From contig QKWP01000357.1 of assembly GCA_003550325.1 (NCBI GenBank), forward strand, positions 96,478 through 160,477: 64,000 nt of DNA. The letters run 5' to 3'. Position numbers and translations under genes: made by a program. Positions 32,651 through 43,569 of this stretch are shown here, one piece after another. The notes under the pieces are model-generated. The model was given only the letters and a program-made list of their open reading frames with translations. It did not search any database and was not told the DNA's origin. Each line of letters starts with the position of its first letter. Position 1 is the stretch's first letter. The stretch comes from Gigaspora rosea (lineage: Eukaryota; Glomeromycota; Glomeromycetes; Diversisporales; Gigasporaceae).

Positions 32651-32828
32651 AGGACCCCGAAATATACATAGATAGGTCAGGTTTGAGTTTGCTTATTTTT
32701 GAGGTTTTTTATGCAGATCTTTTCTATTTATAGTAATTTTTGCTTATTTTTGAAGTTTTTTCTGTAAATCTTACCTTTTTTAGTAACCTTATAATTAACC
32801 TGACCTATCTATGTATATTTCGGGTCCT
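32651..32828. mobile_element. MITE with 8-bp target duplication (178 bp)
   Basis: The terminal inverted repeats are about 30 bp: left AGGACCCCGAAATATACATA, and the right complement AGGACCCGAAATATACATAG, both continuing GATAGGTCAGG. ACATGAAC is duplicated perfectly at 32643-32650 and 32829-32836. An 8-bp duplication fits hAT-type insertion. The centre contains two copies of TTTGCTTATTTTTGARGTTT. Noncoding. Confidence 0.87.
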
Positions 32829-33329
32829 ACATGAACTAATATAGAAACCATATACTTCGTACTTTGTACTATGTTCCTGGTTGCAATATCAATATTACAG
32901 TTAAGAATTTTTTTTACCAAGTAGATTTGCAATTTCTTTTGATAACTTTTTTAGTATTGTTTGGGGTGTTACAAAAAGTCACAAGGATTCTTTATCCAAT
33001 CAGATACCCAGAATTGCGGACATCAACTAACTTGCCCGTAAACCATATACTACATATTTCATACTCCGTTTCTGGTACTAATTTCTACCCAAATTAACTA
33101 AAACCTATTCTATAACATTTCTCTCCCCTTTAAGAATGAACTCCGTGAGTTCTAATTTGGGGAAGGACTTGAGAAAGTTCGGCATCGGTTAACCTCGTAA
33201 TCATTGTATAAGTAATATAGGCTGTTCGAGAGATGTTTTCTATAGGTCAGTTGGAGAAAAGCCATTTCATCCATTTGGCACACTTCCATGTGTCTCGGGC
33301 TCTTCTTTCTCCTTGAGTCTTCTCAATTA

Positions 33330-33568
33330 GGCCAGACCAATTTGATTTTCTGTTTAACATAGTCCCCCCTCTTCTATTTTTTAAAATTTTAGATGAAAAA
33401 AACATCATATTAGCCAATCAGATTGCAGAATTTACTTTTTATAAATTTAAATTTTTTGTAGCCAATAGAATTACCGTATTTTTTATTAATTTGTTTATTT
33501 TTTTATACCCTCCCCCCTCTTACGAGCTATTTTATTTTATGTTAAACAGAAAATTAAATTGGAGTGGC
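33330..33568. mobile_element. PIF/Harbinger-like MITE (239 bp) inside the gypsy 3' region
   Basis: Ends GGCCAGACCAATTTGATTTT and (complement of right) GCCACTCCAATTTAATTTTC both continue CTGTTTAACAT, about 30 bp of inverted repeat. TTA lies on both sides (33327-33329, 33569-33571). The termini resemble those of 14830-15221 (GGCCA...AATTTGATTTT). It lies between the integrase segment and the polypurine tract, so it probably inserted into the retrotransposon. Confidence 0.72.
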
Positions 33569-34261
33569 TTATAGATTGAATATCTTCATGAGTATTAGGG
33601 TACTTATCTATAAGGTTACCAAGATAATAGTAAGTTTTGAGCAGCTTGGTTTGGTCTTGTCTATTTCTAGTTCGAGTTTTAATTCATTTGAGAATTTTCT
33701 GCAATTTCTCTTGATACGTTATTCCAGTATATGGAGAAATAGATGTCTGAGTTAGAGATCCACAATGTTGGTTTATACCTTGTATAATCCTGCTTAATTT
33801 TTCAGGTAATGGAGCAGGGGCGACTTCTTCGTAATTAATAATTGGAACTGACAATGTTTCTTCTTGTATGTCATCTAATTCCAAGTTTAGGTTTATTTCT
33901 TCTGTGTCATTTACTTCTGGTAAATTAATTTCTAATTGTTCTGTGTTGTCTAGAGTGTTCAGAAAATTATTTGAGTCTGGATCAAGAAAGGAAGTAATTA
34001 TATTAGTAAGGTCAATAGTCTGAGTGTATCATTATTATCACATAACCATACACATTGTGATGTAATCCACAATGCATAATTTTGGGAGACATTATCTTGA
34101 TTCCATGTCTAAAAAAGGTATTAGAGGGCTAACAAGGTTTGAGGTTGTAATGTAGGGGTGGTCATTTTTGGGAAAATTTCAAAAGGGATAGTTGTATAAA
34201 TATATTTTGAGGTTTTACGAATTAAATTGTGTGTTTTATCCCCTTGTAGATCAAATTTCTT

Positions 34262-35345
34262 CTAGAAATTTCCAGGAGAATCAATAACAACTACTGGTTC
34301 CCATGTTTGTGGCTCATAATATTTAGCAAGATGATCACTATTATAATATTTTTGTAAAATTTTTCCTTCTATTGTCCATAATTTATAAGCACTATTGTCT
34401 AATTTCTCATAGATAAGGAAAGGTCCAAATCTTTTGTCTTCAAATTTGGCTAAGCGAGAGGCTTCTAGTTCCTTTCTTTGTATCCATACTTTATCACCAA
34501 ATTTCAAATGTCTCTATTCGAGTATTGGCATCAAAACAGACCTTTTGTTTTTGCTGTAACCATTCAGTATTTTGTCTGGCCTGATTCTGGTAATTTGGTA
34601 ATTTCTCTATTAAATCATAAGCACGTTGGAGGATACTTCCTTGTAAGTCTATTTCATTATTAATTTCTGTAGGTTCTACTGGAAAAAGTTCTTCGATTGG
34701 TAAGGTAGAATATCTCCCATATATAAGTTGAAAGGGGGTATATCTGGTAGAGGCATGTCTTTTTGTTCTATATGCTAAGAGAACAGCAGGTATATACAAA
34801 TCCCAATCATCATCTCCTTTCACTTTTGCAAGTGATTCACACAATGTTCTATTAAATCTTTCTACCATACCATTTGTCTGCAGGTGGTAGAAGAAGAGAA
34901 TTTGTGCTTGGTAAAAAATTTCCCACAGAGAATTCTAATAGTTTCGCTAATAAAATTGCGACCTTGGTCTGATAAGATAATTTTTGGAGTTCCATGTCTA
35001 CAGATTATCTCTTCAAAGATAAACTGAGCAAGTGTACTAGCACTAGCATCTGGGACAGCACGAGCTTCTGGCCATCGTGTTAGGTATTCAGTAGCAACAA
35101 TAATATATCGATTGTTTTGTTTAGTTATAGGCAAAGGGCCTACAAGGTCAATTCCAACATGTTTGATAGCTCTTCCTATTTGTATAGGGTGTAAAGGTTC
35201 TTTTCTATGACCTTTTTGTCTTCATTGGCATTCCTCACAAGTCTTCACATATTCTTGTATATCTCTATACATTTGATCCCAATAATAGCAGTCAGATATT
35301 TTATAATACATAGCGTCTGTTCCCAAATGTCCAGCATGGGATGCT
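34262..35345 (-). pseudogene. Gypsy integrase
   Basis: Reading from 35345 downward: an HHCC zinc-binding segment (SHAGHLGTD ... CEECQ), a TGA where CQRRQKG would be expected, then the catalytic core with GIDLVGPLP (first Asp), IILSDQGRNF (second Asp) and, after a frameshift near 34880, MVERFNRTL (Glu). The C-terminal part reads FGDKVWIQRK and FGPFLIYEKL, the usual chromatin/DNA-binding barrel region, ending at 34262. Integrase would join element cDNA to host DNA. Stops and at least two frameshifts make it inactive here. Confidence 0.87.
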
Positions 35346-35639
35346 TATGCATCATATATAATACTGGTTCAACTTCTGTTCATTTTATAACTTTAAGAGG
35401 TCTGCTGGGTTTTTTTTATTCTTTTTATAGAGAAGGTGATGTCAAATTTCAAAATATTTAGCCTGGGTCATAAGTCCTTTCTGTTCTTGGTCCGTAAGTC
35501 CATCTGGAAATTGGTCTGTGTCCAAATAATGGTAAAAATTATTATATTGGTCAAGATTCATGAGATTTAGCAGGTATAATGGTCTGAGTTGGCAACCATG
35601 AGAGGGCATCAACATTCAAGTGAATTCGGCCTGGTTTAT

Positions 35640-36060
35640 AAATAATTCCAAAATTGTATAGTTGGAGCTTCAAGATCAGTCTTCCAATTCTCTCTTTGGG
35701 TTTAGCAGTACGTAACCATTTTAATGCTAAGTGGTCTGTAACTAAGATGAATTTTGTAGCACCTAGGTATTTATGGAAATGTTCTATTGCCTATACAACT
35801 GCAGCACATTCAAGTTCAGTTGCTGCATAATTCATTTCTTCTTTTCGCAAACTTTTACTAGAATAGGCAATTGGGTGTTCTTTTCCATTCCTATCTAGTT
35901 GACTTAGAGTGGCTCCAAAGCCATTGTTAGAAGCATTAGTAGCAAATATAAATGTTTCTTTAAAGTTGGAGTAGGCCAATATAGGGGCAGTGATGAGTCT
36001 AGATTTAATTCTTCAAAAGCTTTTTGTTGTTTGTCTTGCCAGTGATAGGGTTCATCTTTT
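35640..36060 (-). pseudogene. Gypsy RNase H
   Basis: The minus strand encodes FIFATNASNNGFGATLSQ (the usual TDAS is TNAS here, losing an acidic catalytic residue), HPIAYSSKSLRKEEMNYAATE (the E-L-E-C-A-A-V-V segment follows), then after a stop a segment equivalent to FILVTDHLALKWL. RNase H removes RNA from the RNA-DNA hybrid during reverse transcription. The frame differs from the reverse transcriptase by a shift between 36150 and 36000. Confidence 0.8.
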
Positions 36061-36149
36061 TGCAGAAGAGAATTCAAAGGGCGAGCAATTGATGAAAAAT
36101 TTTGAATAAATTGGTGATAGTATCCGGCAAGTCCAAGGAAATATCAAAG

Positions 36150-37000
36150 GGCTGTAAGGTTTTTAGAAGATTGAATCCGTTGGACAGCTTCTACTTTTTG
36201 AGGGTCAGGGGCGATACCTTTAGTTGAGATTAGATGTCCAAGAATGGGTAACTGGTGCATTCAGAAGGTACACTTTTCTATATTAAGTCTGAGTCCTGCT
36301 TGTTTAATTCTATTAAATACTCTTTTTAAATGGGTTAAGTGTTTATCAAATGTTCTAGAATAAACAATAGTATCGTCTAAGTGCACAACTACAAATTTCC
36401 ATGCAATCCCTTTGTATACATGGTCCCTTAGCCTTTGGAAAGTTGTGGGAGCATTGCAAAGACCAAAAAGCATTATATTAAATTTATTATTTCCATATCG
36501 TGTAGTAAAGGCAGTTTTCTCTTTGTCACAGGGATCCATAGCAACTTGCCAATATCCACTCGCAAGGTTGAGAGTAGAGAACCAAGTGCATCCTGTAAGG
36601 GCATTAAGCATTTCATCAATGCGAGGTAGAGGGTAAGCATCCCTTTTAGTGATAGCATTTACTTTTCTGTAGTCTACACAGAATCGTAATTTGCCATTTT
36701 TTTTTCATACTAGAGCAACAGGTGAGGTCCATGAGCTATCAGAGAGTTGAATGAGTTTGTGCTCTAACATTCTTTGTATTTCTTCCTGTATAAATTCTTG
36801 TTCATTAGGAGGTACAGAGTAAGGGTGAGAGCGAATAGTATGTACATCCTCAGTATAAATTTGATGAGTCACCAAATTGGTTTGTCCAAGCTCAGTTATA
36901 TCATTTGCAAAGAGGTCTGCAAATTCTTCCAATAATTTTCGGAAAGCTAGGCCTTGTTCTTTATTAAGTAGTCCAATATTTAAAGAAGTCTGGGCCAATA
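36150..37000 (-). pseudogene. Gypsy reverse transcriptase
   Basis: One frame, interrupted by TGA at about 36704 and about 36260. It begins MAQTSLNIGLLNKEQ and HPYSVPPNEQEFIQEEIQRM; then PVALV, stop, KKNGKLRFCVDYRKVNAI; then LNLASGYWQVAMD, FNIMLFGLCNAPTTFQ, and VVHLDDTIVYS in place of the usual YLDDILVFS. It closes with INIEKCTF, stop, then LPILGHLIS. The catalytic double Asp is kept. Both stops are TGA at positions where Arg (CGA) or Trp/Cys could be expected, suggesting transition mutations. Confidence 0.88.
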
Positions 37001-37960
37001 GGGTATATTCTTCATGTTCAAGAGTAATAAAATTTACAGGTCTGGGTATAAGGGTCTGGTCTGGGTCAACAGGTAGTTAATGATCCTGCCTAGGATTCTC
37101 TAAAAATTTTGGCAGTGCGTATCCAAGGCATTTGCCCGTTGGTGAGCATTTTGAGCTTCTTTTTGGAAAAAGCATAGTAAAGCAGCATTGGTAGTTTCCA
37201 AGGTTTCAATTCTTGCTTGTAATTGTTTTATCAGTTGATCGTGTTGTTGTACTTGCTGTTGGAGCTGGTAAAGCTATAAATCATCACCTATTTCCTTAAT
37301 TGTTTCTTCAATAGGTGGTGAATAAATTTCTGGGTCGGGAAGTTTGCAATCATCACAATATCCTTGATTTGCATTCAATTCTTCTTGGTGTTTAACATGC
37401 AAACATTCCTGACAAAGGTCGACAGGCACGGTAAAGTTTCTTCTTAGTACAGCGAGAGCATATTACTGGTCGTAGTCTGGGTGGCTAGTATTAAAGGATT
37501 CATCTAGAATTGCTTGTAGAGGATCAATATCATTTTCTAATAATAGGTCTGATTCAGTTTGCAATATAAGTTGCATTTCCTCATAGCTTCGAGGTTGAGT
37601 TATACGGTCAGAGGTTAGAGGTTCTAAGGCCTGGGTGATGGTTAGATCATTTTCATCTAAGAGAATCTTTGCAAGTCAGTAAATTCTGGTCTGGTTCATT
37701 TCCTATTGATGTCCGGCATTCTTGGTTGATTCAGTATAACGTTTGATTCGAGTCCAGAGGTTATAGTTAGGGTTATACAGGATAACCTGGCTAGCCTTGT
37801 ATGCATAGAGGTGTTCTAATTCACAAAACCATAATTCTTCTTGAAGACTATCGAATTGACACATTCTAGTCCTTGTGTCTGACTTATCGCATACTTTGCA
37901 ATTAACAAGCATTCCACATTCTTTACCTTGGGTGAAGAAATGAATACTTTTAGGATCTTC
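37001..37960 (-). pseudogene. Gypsy pol spacer between protease and reverse transcriptase
   Basis: Short minus-strand frames (for example 37912-37703, CKVCDKSDTRTRMCQF with paired cysteines) link the protease block to the reverse transcriptase. No single open frame spans it. It is probably the Cys-rich extension downstream of the protease, degraded. Confidence 0.5.
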
Positions 37961-39025
37961 TCAGTCAAGAGCACAGTGGAAATCATTATAACATCCTGGA
38001 CATACAAGTTTCTCTTCAAGAAGTTTAAGAACTTCAGGTCTGTTAGAAACCTTACATTGGCAACAATGATAGATACGGCGAGTGCTATGAGTAGGTAGAC
38101 GATTACTATCAACTTGATCAAGAGTGCATCCATACTGATAAACCAAGTTTTGCCTTTTCCAAGTAGTAAGAGGACAATAGGCTTCAATATGTCCTAATGT
38201 ACTGCATCTTCTGCAGACATTATTGGGGCAGTCCCTGTATAGATAGTTGGGGTCATAGCAAGTTGGGCAGGTGGTACGTCTTGGGGCTTGTTTAGGGCAT
38301 TTAATAGCAATGTGGCCAAATTCCTGGCATTGGTTACATTGGTTGGTAGGACAATTGACAAAGAGGTGGTCAGGATAACCACAATTCTCACAAACATGCT
38401 GTTTAGGAGCTTTTCTGCTTTTATAGCGAGAATGATAAGTGGTCCATTCATTTTCTTCTGGTAAAAGAGATTGGTCTAAGTCTTCTCGATCGAAAGCATA
38501 AGCTTCTCTGTGGTACAAGTATTCTGGTTCATAAAGGTCTAATTCATTTGGTGCAGTTACAGTGAGTTGATTGGGTAGAGGTTGGTTACTTTCATAAGTA
38601 GTAGGGATAGTATGTTTCTTGTTTTCCCATTTAAAAGTATAGCAGCCATTTTTCCAGTTATAGCTTGCTTCTACTTTTTGATTCCAGTCATTGCCTAAGA
38701 GAAGAGAGTAAGAAGTAGTGTCTACTACTTCCACAGTAAGAGGGATGGTAATATGATCAATTTTAACTGGTAGGTCTTTTATAATTCCTAAAGGTCGAGT
38801 GGAAGTTCCAACTATAGGAACTATAAGGCTGTTAGAGGTTTTTTCAATAGTAAATCCAAGTTTCTTAACTGCCTTGTGAGCAATCATGCTGATTGAAGCA
38901 CCACTATCAATAATAGCTTGGTAGGGTTTATTCTGAAGAGAGACATTACATTTGACAGGTGTAGTATATGCAGGGGTTTGAACAAAATTGGCATTTTTGG
39001 CTTCCTCATATAAGTGGGTAGCCAA
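37961..39025 (-). pseudogene. Gypsy aspartic protease with zinc knuckles
   Basis: A 354-codon open frame. It begins with a PVKCNVSLQNKPYQAIIDSGAS retropepsin core (DSGAS active site, about residues 40-45) followed by ISMIAHKAVKKLGF and a LLLGNDW flap/strand. From about residue 205 come Cys-rich knuckles CENCGYPDHLFVNC, CNQCQEFGHIAIKC, CPTCYDPNYLYRDC (His replaced by Tyr) and CRRCSTLGHIEAYC. A knuckle array C-terminal to the protease is unusual, since in most gypsy elements it lies in gag. The frame is intact, but its neighbours are not. Confidence 0.82.
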
Positions 39026-39031
39026 GGCACC

Positions 39032-39445
39032 TCAGATAGATGGTTTATTGAGCAATGTTTCCCACTTGCTAGCAGTAAGAGAGGGTGTCTGAGTCTGATT
39101 TTGTATAAGATAATTAACACTTCGATGATAAAGAGAAGGAGATCGATTAGAGGAGTTTTGGTAAGAGCGATAGTTATCATCATTTCGGCTTCTGTAATTA
39201 TTATCTCTAGATTGGCTTCTAGAATAAGAATTATTGCGACTGCAAGAACGGTCACTGTTATTGGAATAGCGGTCAAAAGAGCAACCATTGCGGTTCCTAT
39301 TTTGGTTGTTATTTCTGTTTCGGTTATTGTTATTATTATTGCGACGAGAATTGGACCCTTGTCGTTGGTCCTGTTTTCTATTATTACAATCACGAATAAA
39401 ATGTCCAGTGCGTTCACAATAATAGCCGATAGGAGGTTCTTTCAT
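39032..39445 (-). pseudogene. Gypsy gag nucleocapsid segment
   Basis: Encodes PIGYYCERTGHFIRDCNNRK, a CCHC-like knuckle whose first Cys is a Tyr, followed by an Asn/Arg/Ser-rich tail (SNSRRNNNNNNRNRNN and similar) typical of nucleic-acid-binding nucleocapsid regions. It precedes the protease in another frame. Confidence 0.72.
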
Positions 39446-39505
39446 GCGAGTAGTTTGGGCACAGTTGCTAGCATAGTTAACAGAAGAGGTAGGTGTGGTC
39501 TGTGT

Positions 39506-39967
39506 CTAAGCTAAATTGATACTTAGCTTAGCAATTTGGTTCGTAAATTGTTGAATAGCTTGGTCGGTATTGGTAGCAGGGTAGTCATTAATTTTCCAGT
39601 TTCCCAGCGGAGGGCTACTTAATAGCATTGGCCAAGGTGTTAGGTATAGCAGCTTTACATTAACTGCATACTCAGAACATATGCCTTGAATAAAAAGTTG
39701 TTTAACAAAGTCAGCTAGAAAAACACCAGTCGGGTTTACTTTTTTTTGTAATGTACGAAATCGGTTGACATATCCATCTACAGTCTCTGTGGGTCCTTGC
39801 TTAATATCGAAAAGCTGTTTTTGCCAAAGGGCCTTTTGCTTAGTAGTATAGAAACGTGCCTTAAAAAGATGCTGAAAACTTTGGTCCTGGTTACTATCAT
39901 TATTAAAAGCATTAGGTACTGGATTTAAAGCTTGGTACCAGTCCAGAGCAACACCTTTAAGGTACAC
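39506..39967 (-). pseudogene. Gypsy gag capsid-like segment
   Basis: Begins YLKGVALDWYQALNP and continues LFKARFYTTKQKALWQKQLF, QGPTETVDGYVNRFRTLQKK and DFVKQLFIQGI. This matches the retrotransposon gag consensus (AxxWY...FxxxF...Q...SVxxYxxxF). It ends before the nucleocapsid segment. The upstream part near 40020-40250 is broken. Confidence 0.82.
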
Positions 39968-40679
39968 AGGGGAAGTTGAAGTTTCCGTTCAGCACTCTAT
40001 CAGTTAGCAGTAGCAGCTCTTTGAAATTTCTTCAGCCAGTCAGTAGGGTCTGGGTTCCGTCACCATAAAAATCTGCAACTGTTATAAGAGTTTTCTCAGA
40101 GCCTTGTCCAAGGGCATTAGAAAGAACAGTTATAGCTTGTGCAGCAGTTTGTAAAGCTTGATCACCCATTAGATTTTCCAGTTGTTTAGGAGGTAAGATA
40201 GGGTTTAATTCTTCAACAAGAGGTTGTAAATTTATTTCCTCGAATTGTGGAGGAGAGTCAGCTCTAAAAATAGTAGTATCTTGGTTTTGAATATAATCGT
40301 CAAGAGGATCAATTAAATTTTGGTCGTTAAGAGGAGGTGTATTAAGTAACAGTGGTATATGGTGTGGAGTAACGTTTATATCTAAATTAACAGTTGGGTA
40401 AAATTCAGTTACAGAAGGAGGTGGAGGAACAGTTGTGCAAGCAGGAGAAAAGGTTTGTTGGATATAGCGAAGAAATCGATTTTGTGGAGGAGGGGTAGTT
40501 TCTCGAGTATAATGATATGGAATTTCTGAAATAGGTGAAGAAGGAAGTGCAAGGCTTGGAGGGATTGGTATATAAGTATTAGTGGAAGAACCAACACCAG
40601 TATCAGCTAATTGTTCAGGTCCTAAAGTAAATATAGATCTGGGTGGAGAAATGTCAAAGTTTAATTCAGTTCTTCCTAA

Positions 40680-41171
40680 TTAATTTTGAAAATCGAATAG
40701 AAGGTTTTCAGTTCTTAGTCGAGTTGAAGCAGGCGTAGAAGGTAAAAGGTCCTCGATATGAAGTTCAAGTAGGGTAGCTTCAAAATTAAGAGGTAAGATA
40801 GGTGCAAGAGTATAGGGGGTATGTGCAAGGAGTAGACCAATAATAACTTCTCTTGGGTCTAAAAGGTCATTATTATAGCGGCAACTAAAAACAATGTCTC
40901 GAGCAGTGGCTCTAGCAGTATTATAATTAGTAGCAGTAACTAAAACACAGTAAAAGTCATTTGTCTTTTGTGAATATTGTATAGCAAAATAATTGTCTCG
41001 ATATGTTCCCCAAAATCGTTGAAAGGGATAGTATAAATTAGCAACAGGATAACAGATAGTACAGGATAAATCAGGATGGTAGGCTTGCAAAATGTCTACT
41101 GCAAGTGATGAAGGATGACTTGTTTCATGTACTTCAATTTGTTCTAAGTATAGTTCATACGCTCTATTCAT
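40680..41171 (-). pseudogene. Gypsy first-ORF N-terminal segment
   Basis: A 163-codon frame beginning MNRAYELYLEQIEVHETS, about 300 bp downstream of the LTR in element orientation. It has no named domain. Between it and the capsid segment (40660-39970) the minus strand is Pro/Leu-rich and broken. It is probably the start of gag. Confidence 0.55.
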
Positions 41172-41451
41172 ATAGAAAAGGCAGTTCCCAAGTCTTAAGG
41201 AAACTAATAAAAGAATAATATAATATCTCCCAAAATAAAAGTTAGTAGTAAGTTGTTAACAAAATTTTAATCTCCAAAATATAGTAAATAGTTAATATCC
41301 AACAAAAGAAAGTTTCAAGTAAGTTGTAAAAAAATAACAAGAGCGCAATTAAACAGCAAGAGAGTTAGTAACAGCCAAAAAAAATAAATGTTTCTGCCAA
41401 AAGTAATAATAAGATTTCTAAATTCTTCAATAACATCCAATAATTTAATTA

Positions 41452-41474
41452 GGTTTCCGCCAGAAGGCACCAAA
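41452..41474 (-). promoter_or_regulatory. Putative primer-binding site of the gypsy element
   Basis: Immediately inside the 5' LTR, the minus strand reads TTTGGTGCCTTCTGGCGGAA. A TGG start a few bases after the LTR's terminal CA is typical of tRNA-primed elements. The matching tRNA was not identified. Confidence 0.6.
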
Positions 41475-41970
41475 TGTTACAGTACTGGAAGCCTTCTTTA
41501 ATTCTGATAGAGTAACAATCACACGGCTCCTGAGATCCCTTATTTTGGGCGTGAAGCAGTGTGCAAGAGGGAAGTATAGTTTCTTTTATGTCTGTAAAAA
41601 CTATACACTTCTCTATAGCAATTTGGTATAAAACAACAAGAGATAATAGACAGTTTATTAATTTAACAGGAGGGCTATTCCAAGGTGTCTGTTCCTTAGA
41701 AATCCCAAGAGTTTATTAATAACAAAAGAGGAGGATAAATATAAAAGTAAAGATAAAATACAATGTCTGGATCTATCTAAAACTAAGGGAAATAAAGTGG
41801 GTTTATATATCTATTGAGCTAAGCATCGCTAAGCGTCGTTAAGCGTCGCTAAGCGTCATTAAGCATCATTAAGCATCATTAAGCGTTGCTAAGCGTCATT
41901 GAGTGTCATTGCGCATTCTTATTAAGTTCTAATTTCTTAACTAGTTTCAACCAAAACCTATTCTATAACA
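41475..41970 (-). repeat. 5' LTR of the gypsy element (496 bp)
   Basis: In element orientation it begins TGTTATAGAATAGG and ends AGTACTGTAACA, so it has TG...CA termini. Nine exact 10-bp units of AAGCGTCNNT type occupy 41821-41910, in the U3 part about 60-150 nt from the LTR start. Such repeats may be promoter or enhancer elements. Confidence 0.75.
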
Positions 41971-42363
41971 GCGAATAAGTGTAATTTGGCGAATTTGGAA
42001 TAATTGAAGATTTACTGTTATCTAGTGATCGGATCTGAGAAATTTTTATACCATTCAAATCATCTCATTGAGAGGATTCGAATGGTAAAAAAATCGTTCA
42101 GATCCAATCATGGGATCACGATATATCTTACATGACTTTCGTTCTAACATATATCGCGACAAATATGTGCACTTTTATTTGGTATGTAAACGATTTTGTG
42201 CAACTGTTGTTGCTACAACTTCTACACTCAACAATAAATACCTGGTAAGTTTTTACACGTCATGTTATTTACAGTTTTATCTTATAATTTTTACTTCAAA
42301 AAATTAATAAATTTTTATTTCAAAAAAATTAATAAATCTTTACTTCGAAAAATTAATTCGAAC

Positions 42364-43565
42364 ATGAGACAATCTTCTGATAAAAGAGGTGAGGCAATCA
42401 ACGCTGCACTTAAAAAATTAAATGATTGCCCTCCCAGGTCCAAACCTCCAAGTATAAATGGTTTGGCAAAAGTCTTTGGTCTTTCAGAAACTACTCTTCA
42501 GCGTGTAGTAAGTAATGGTGGTCCTCCTAAATGTCCAGGTGCACCTAATGTTCTCACCAGTCATGAAGAAAATCAATTAGTTGGCTATTGCATTAACATG
42601 CCAAAGCTCGGGTTTGGCTTAACAAGAACCATGGTCAATAATTGCGCAATGAAAATTATGGAATTAAATAAGCGATCGCACCCTTTTGGGGAAAATGGGC
42701 CAGGTCAAGACTAGTAGGAACGTTTTATGAGGGACTACCCAGATTTATCCTTTCATGTTCCTTAACAATTATCGGAAGCAAGAGCACAAAAAGCAAATAA
42801 AACTATAGTCGATGATCATTTTAAAAAACTTAACCAAATTATTAGCGAAAATTCTCTTAATGCGGCACAAATATGGAATATGGATGAGACTGGGTTCGCT
42901 ATTGTGCCTGCATTAGAAAAGGTTTTAGCAAAAAAAGGCTCGCGTCAACTGTACAAAATTGCACATGAAATTCGCAAGATCATATTTCAGTTGCGCCCAC
43001 AATTTCGGCAGCTGGAACTTATATTCCGCCTTTGATAATTTATAAAGGTGTCCTTACGATTCCTAATTTACTTGACAGTGCACTACCAGGAACCATAATG
43101 GGTTTTACAAGTACGGGGTACATGCGTGAAGAATCATTTAAAATGTTCCTTGATCATTTTATTCGTTCGATTTCTCCTACCCGACCAGTATTACTAATGT
43201 TAGACGGCTACAAAAGTTACATCAATTATACTTCTGTTGATTTTTGTCATAACAATGGCATCCTTCTTTATGCACTTCCAACCCATACGACCCATGTTTT
43301 GCAACCATCAGAAATTCCTTTTGCAGCACTAAAAAAAGAATATAGCAAAGGTTGTGAAAAATACAGTAGAGAAACTGATAGTATGATAGTAACGAAACGA
43401 ACCTTTGCGAGAGTTTTTGGTTCAGTCTTCCTTGAAACTTATACACCAAAAGCGATTTGTAATGCCTATAAAGCGATGGGAATTTGGCTATTTGACCCAA
43501 ATGCCATTAGTCCTGACCATCTAAACCCATCAGTAGTAACCGAACAGTTCGATATCTCACCTTAA
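42364..43565 (+). pseudogene. pogo-like transposase (main part)
   Basis: Starts MRQSSDKRGEAINAALKKLN with a helix-turn-helix (SINGLAKVFGLSETTLQRVVS) and a CENP-B-like part (TSHEENQLVGYCINM). Stops follow at 42712 and near 42765, and a one-base shift near 42968. The DDE core is recognisable: WNMDETGFAIVP (first Asp), LLMLDGYKSYINYTSVDFC (second Asp), and HTTHVLQPSEIPFAALKK, where the usual LD is SE, giving a third acidic residue 36 positions later. It catalyses cut-and-paste transposition in intact relatives; this copy is dead. Confidence 0.85.
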
Positions 43566-43569
43566 TATA

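Larger units (their letters stand above)
33100..41970 (-). mobile_element. Ty3/gypsy LTR retrotransposon (decayed)
   Basis: On the minus strand the order is LTR (41970-41475), primer-binding region, gag-like segments, retropepsin, reverse transcriptase, RNase H, integrase, polypurine tract (33131-33118, AAAGGGGAGAGAAA) and the start of the 3' LTR. Integrase after RNase H defines the Ty3/gypsy arrangement. The 18-mer AAAACCTATTCTATAACA is shared by 33100-33117 and 41953-41970 and marks the LTR start (TGTTATAG in element orientation). Beyond about 40 bp the 3' LTR no longer matches, so it is truncated or replaced. All coding segments carry stops or frameshifts; the copy is not autonomous. It lies between noncoding repeats and the pogo-like element, which it abuts directly. 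Confidence 0.88.

Noticed and set aside
39014-39514. Plus-strand 166-codon protein
   Set aside because: It is the antisense shadow of the gypsy gag segment.
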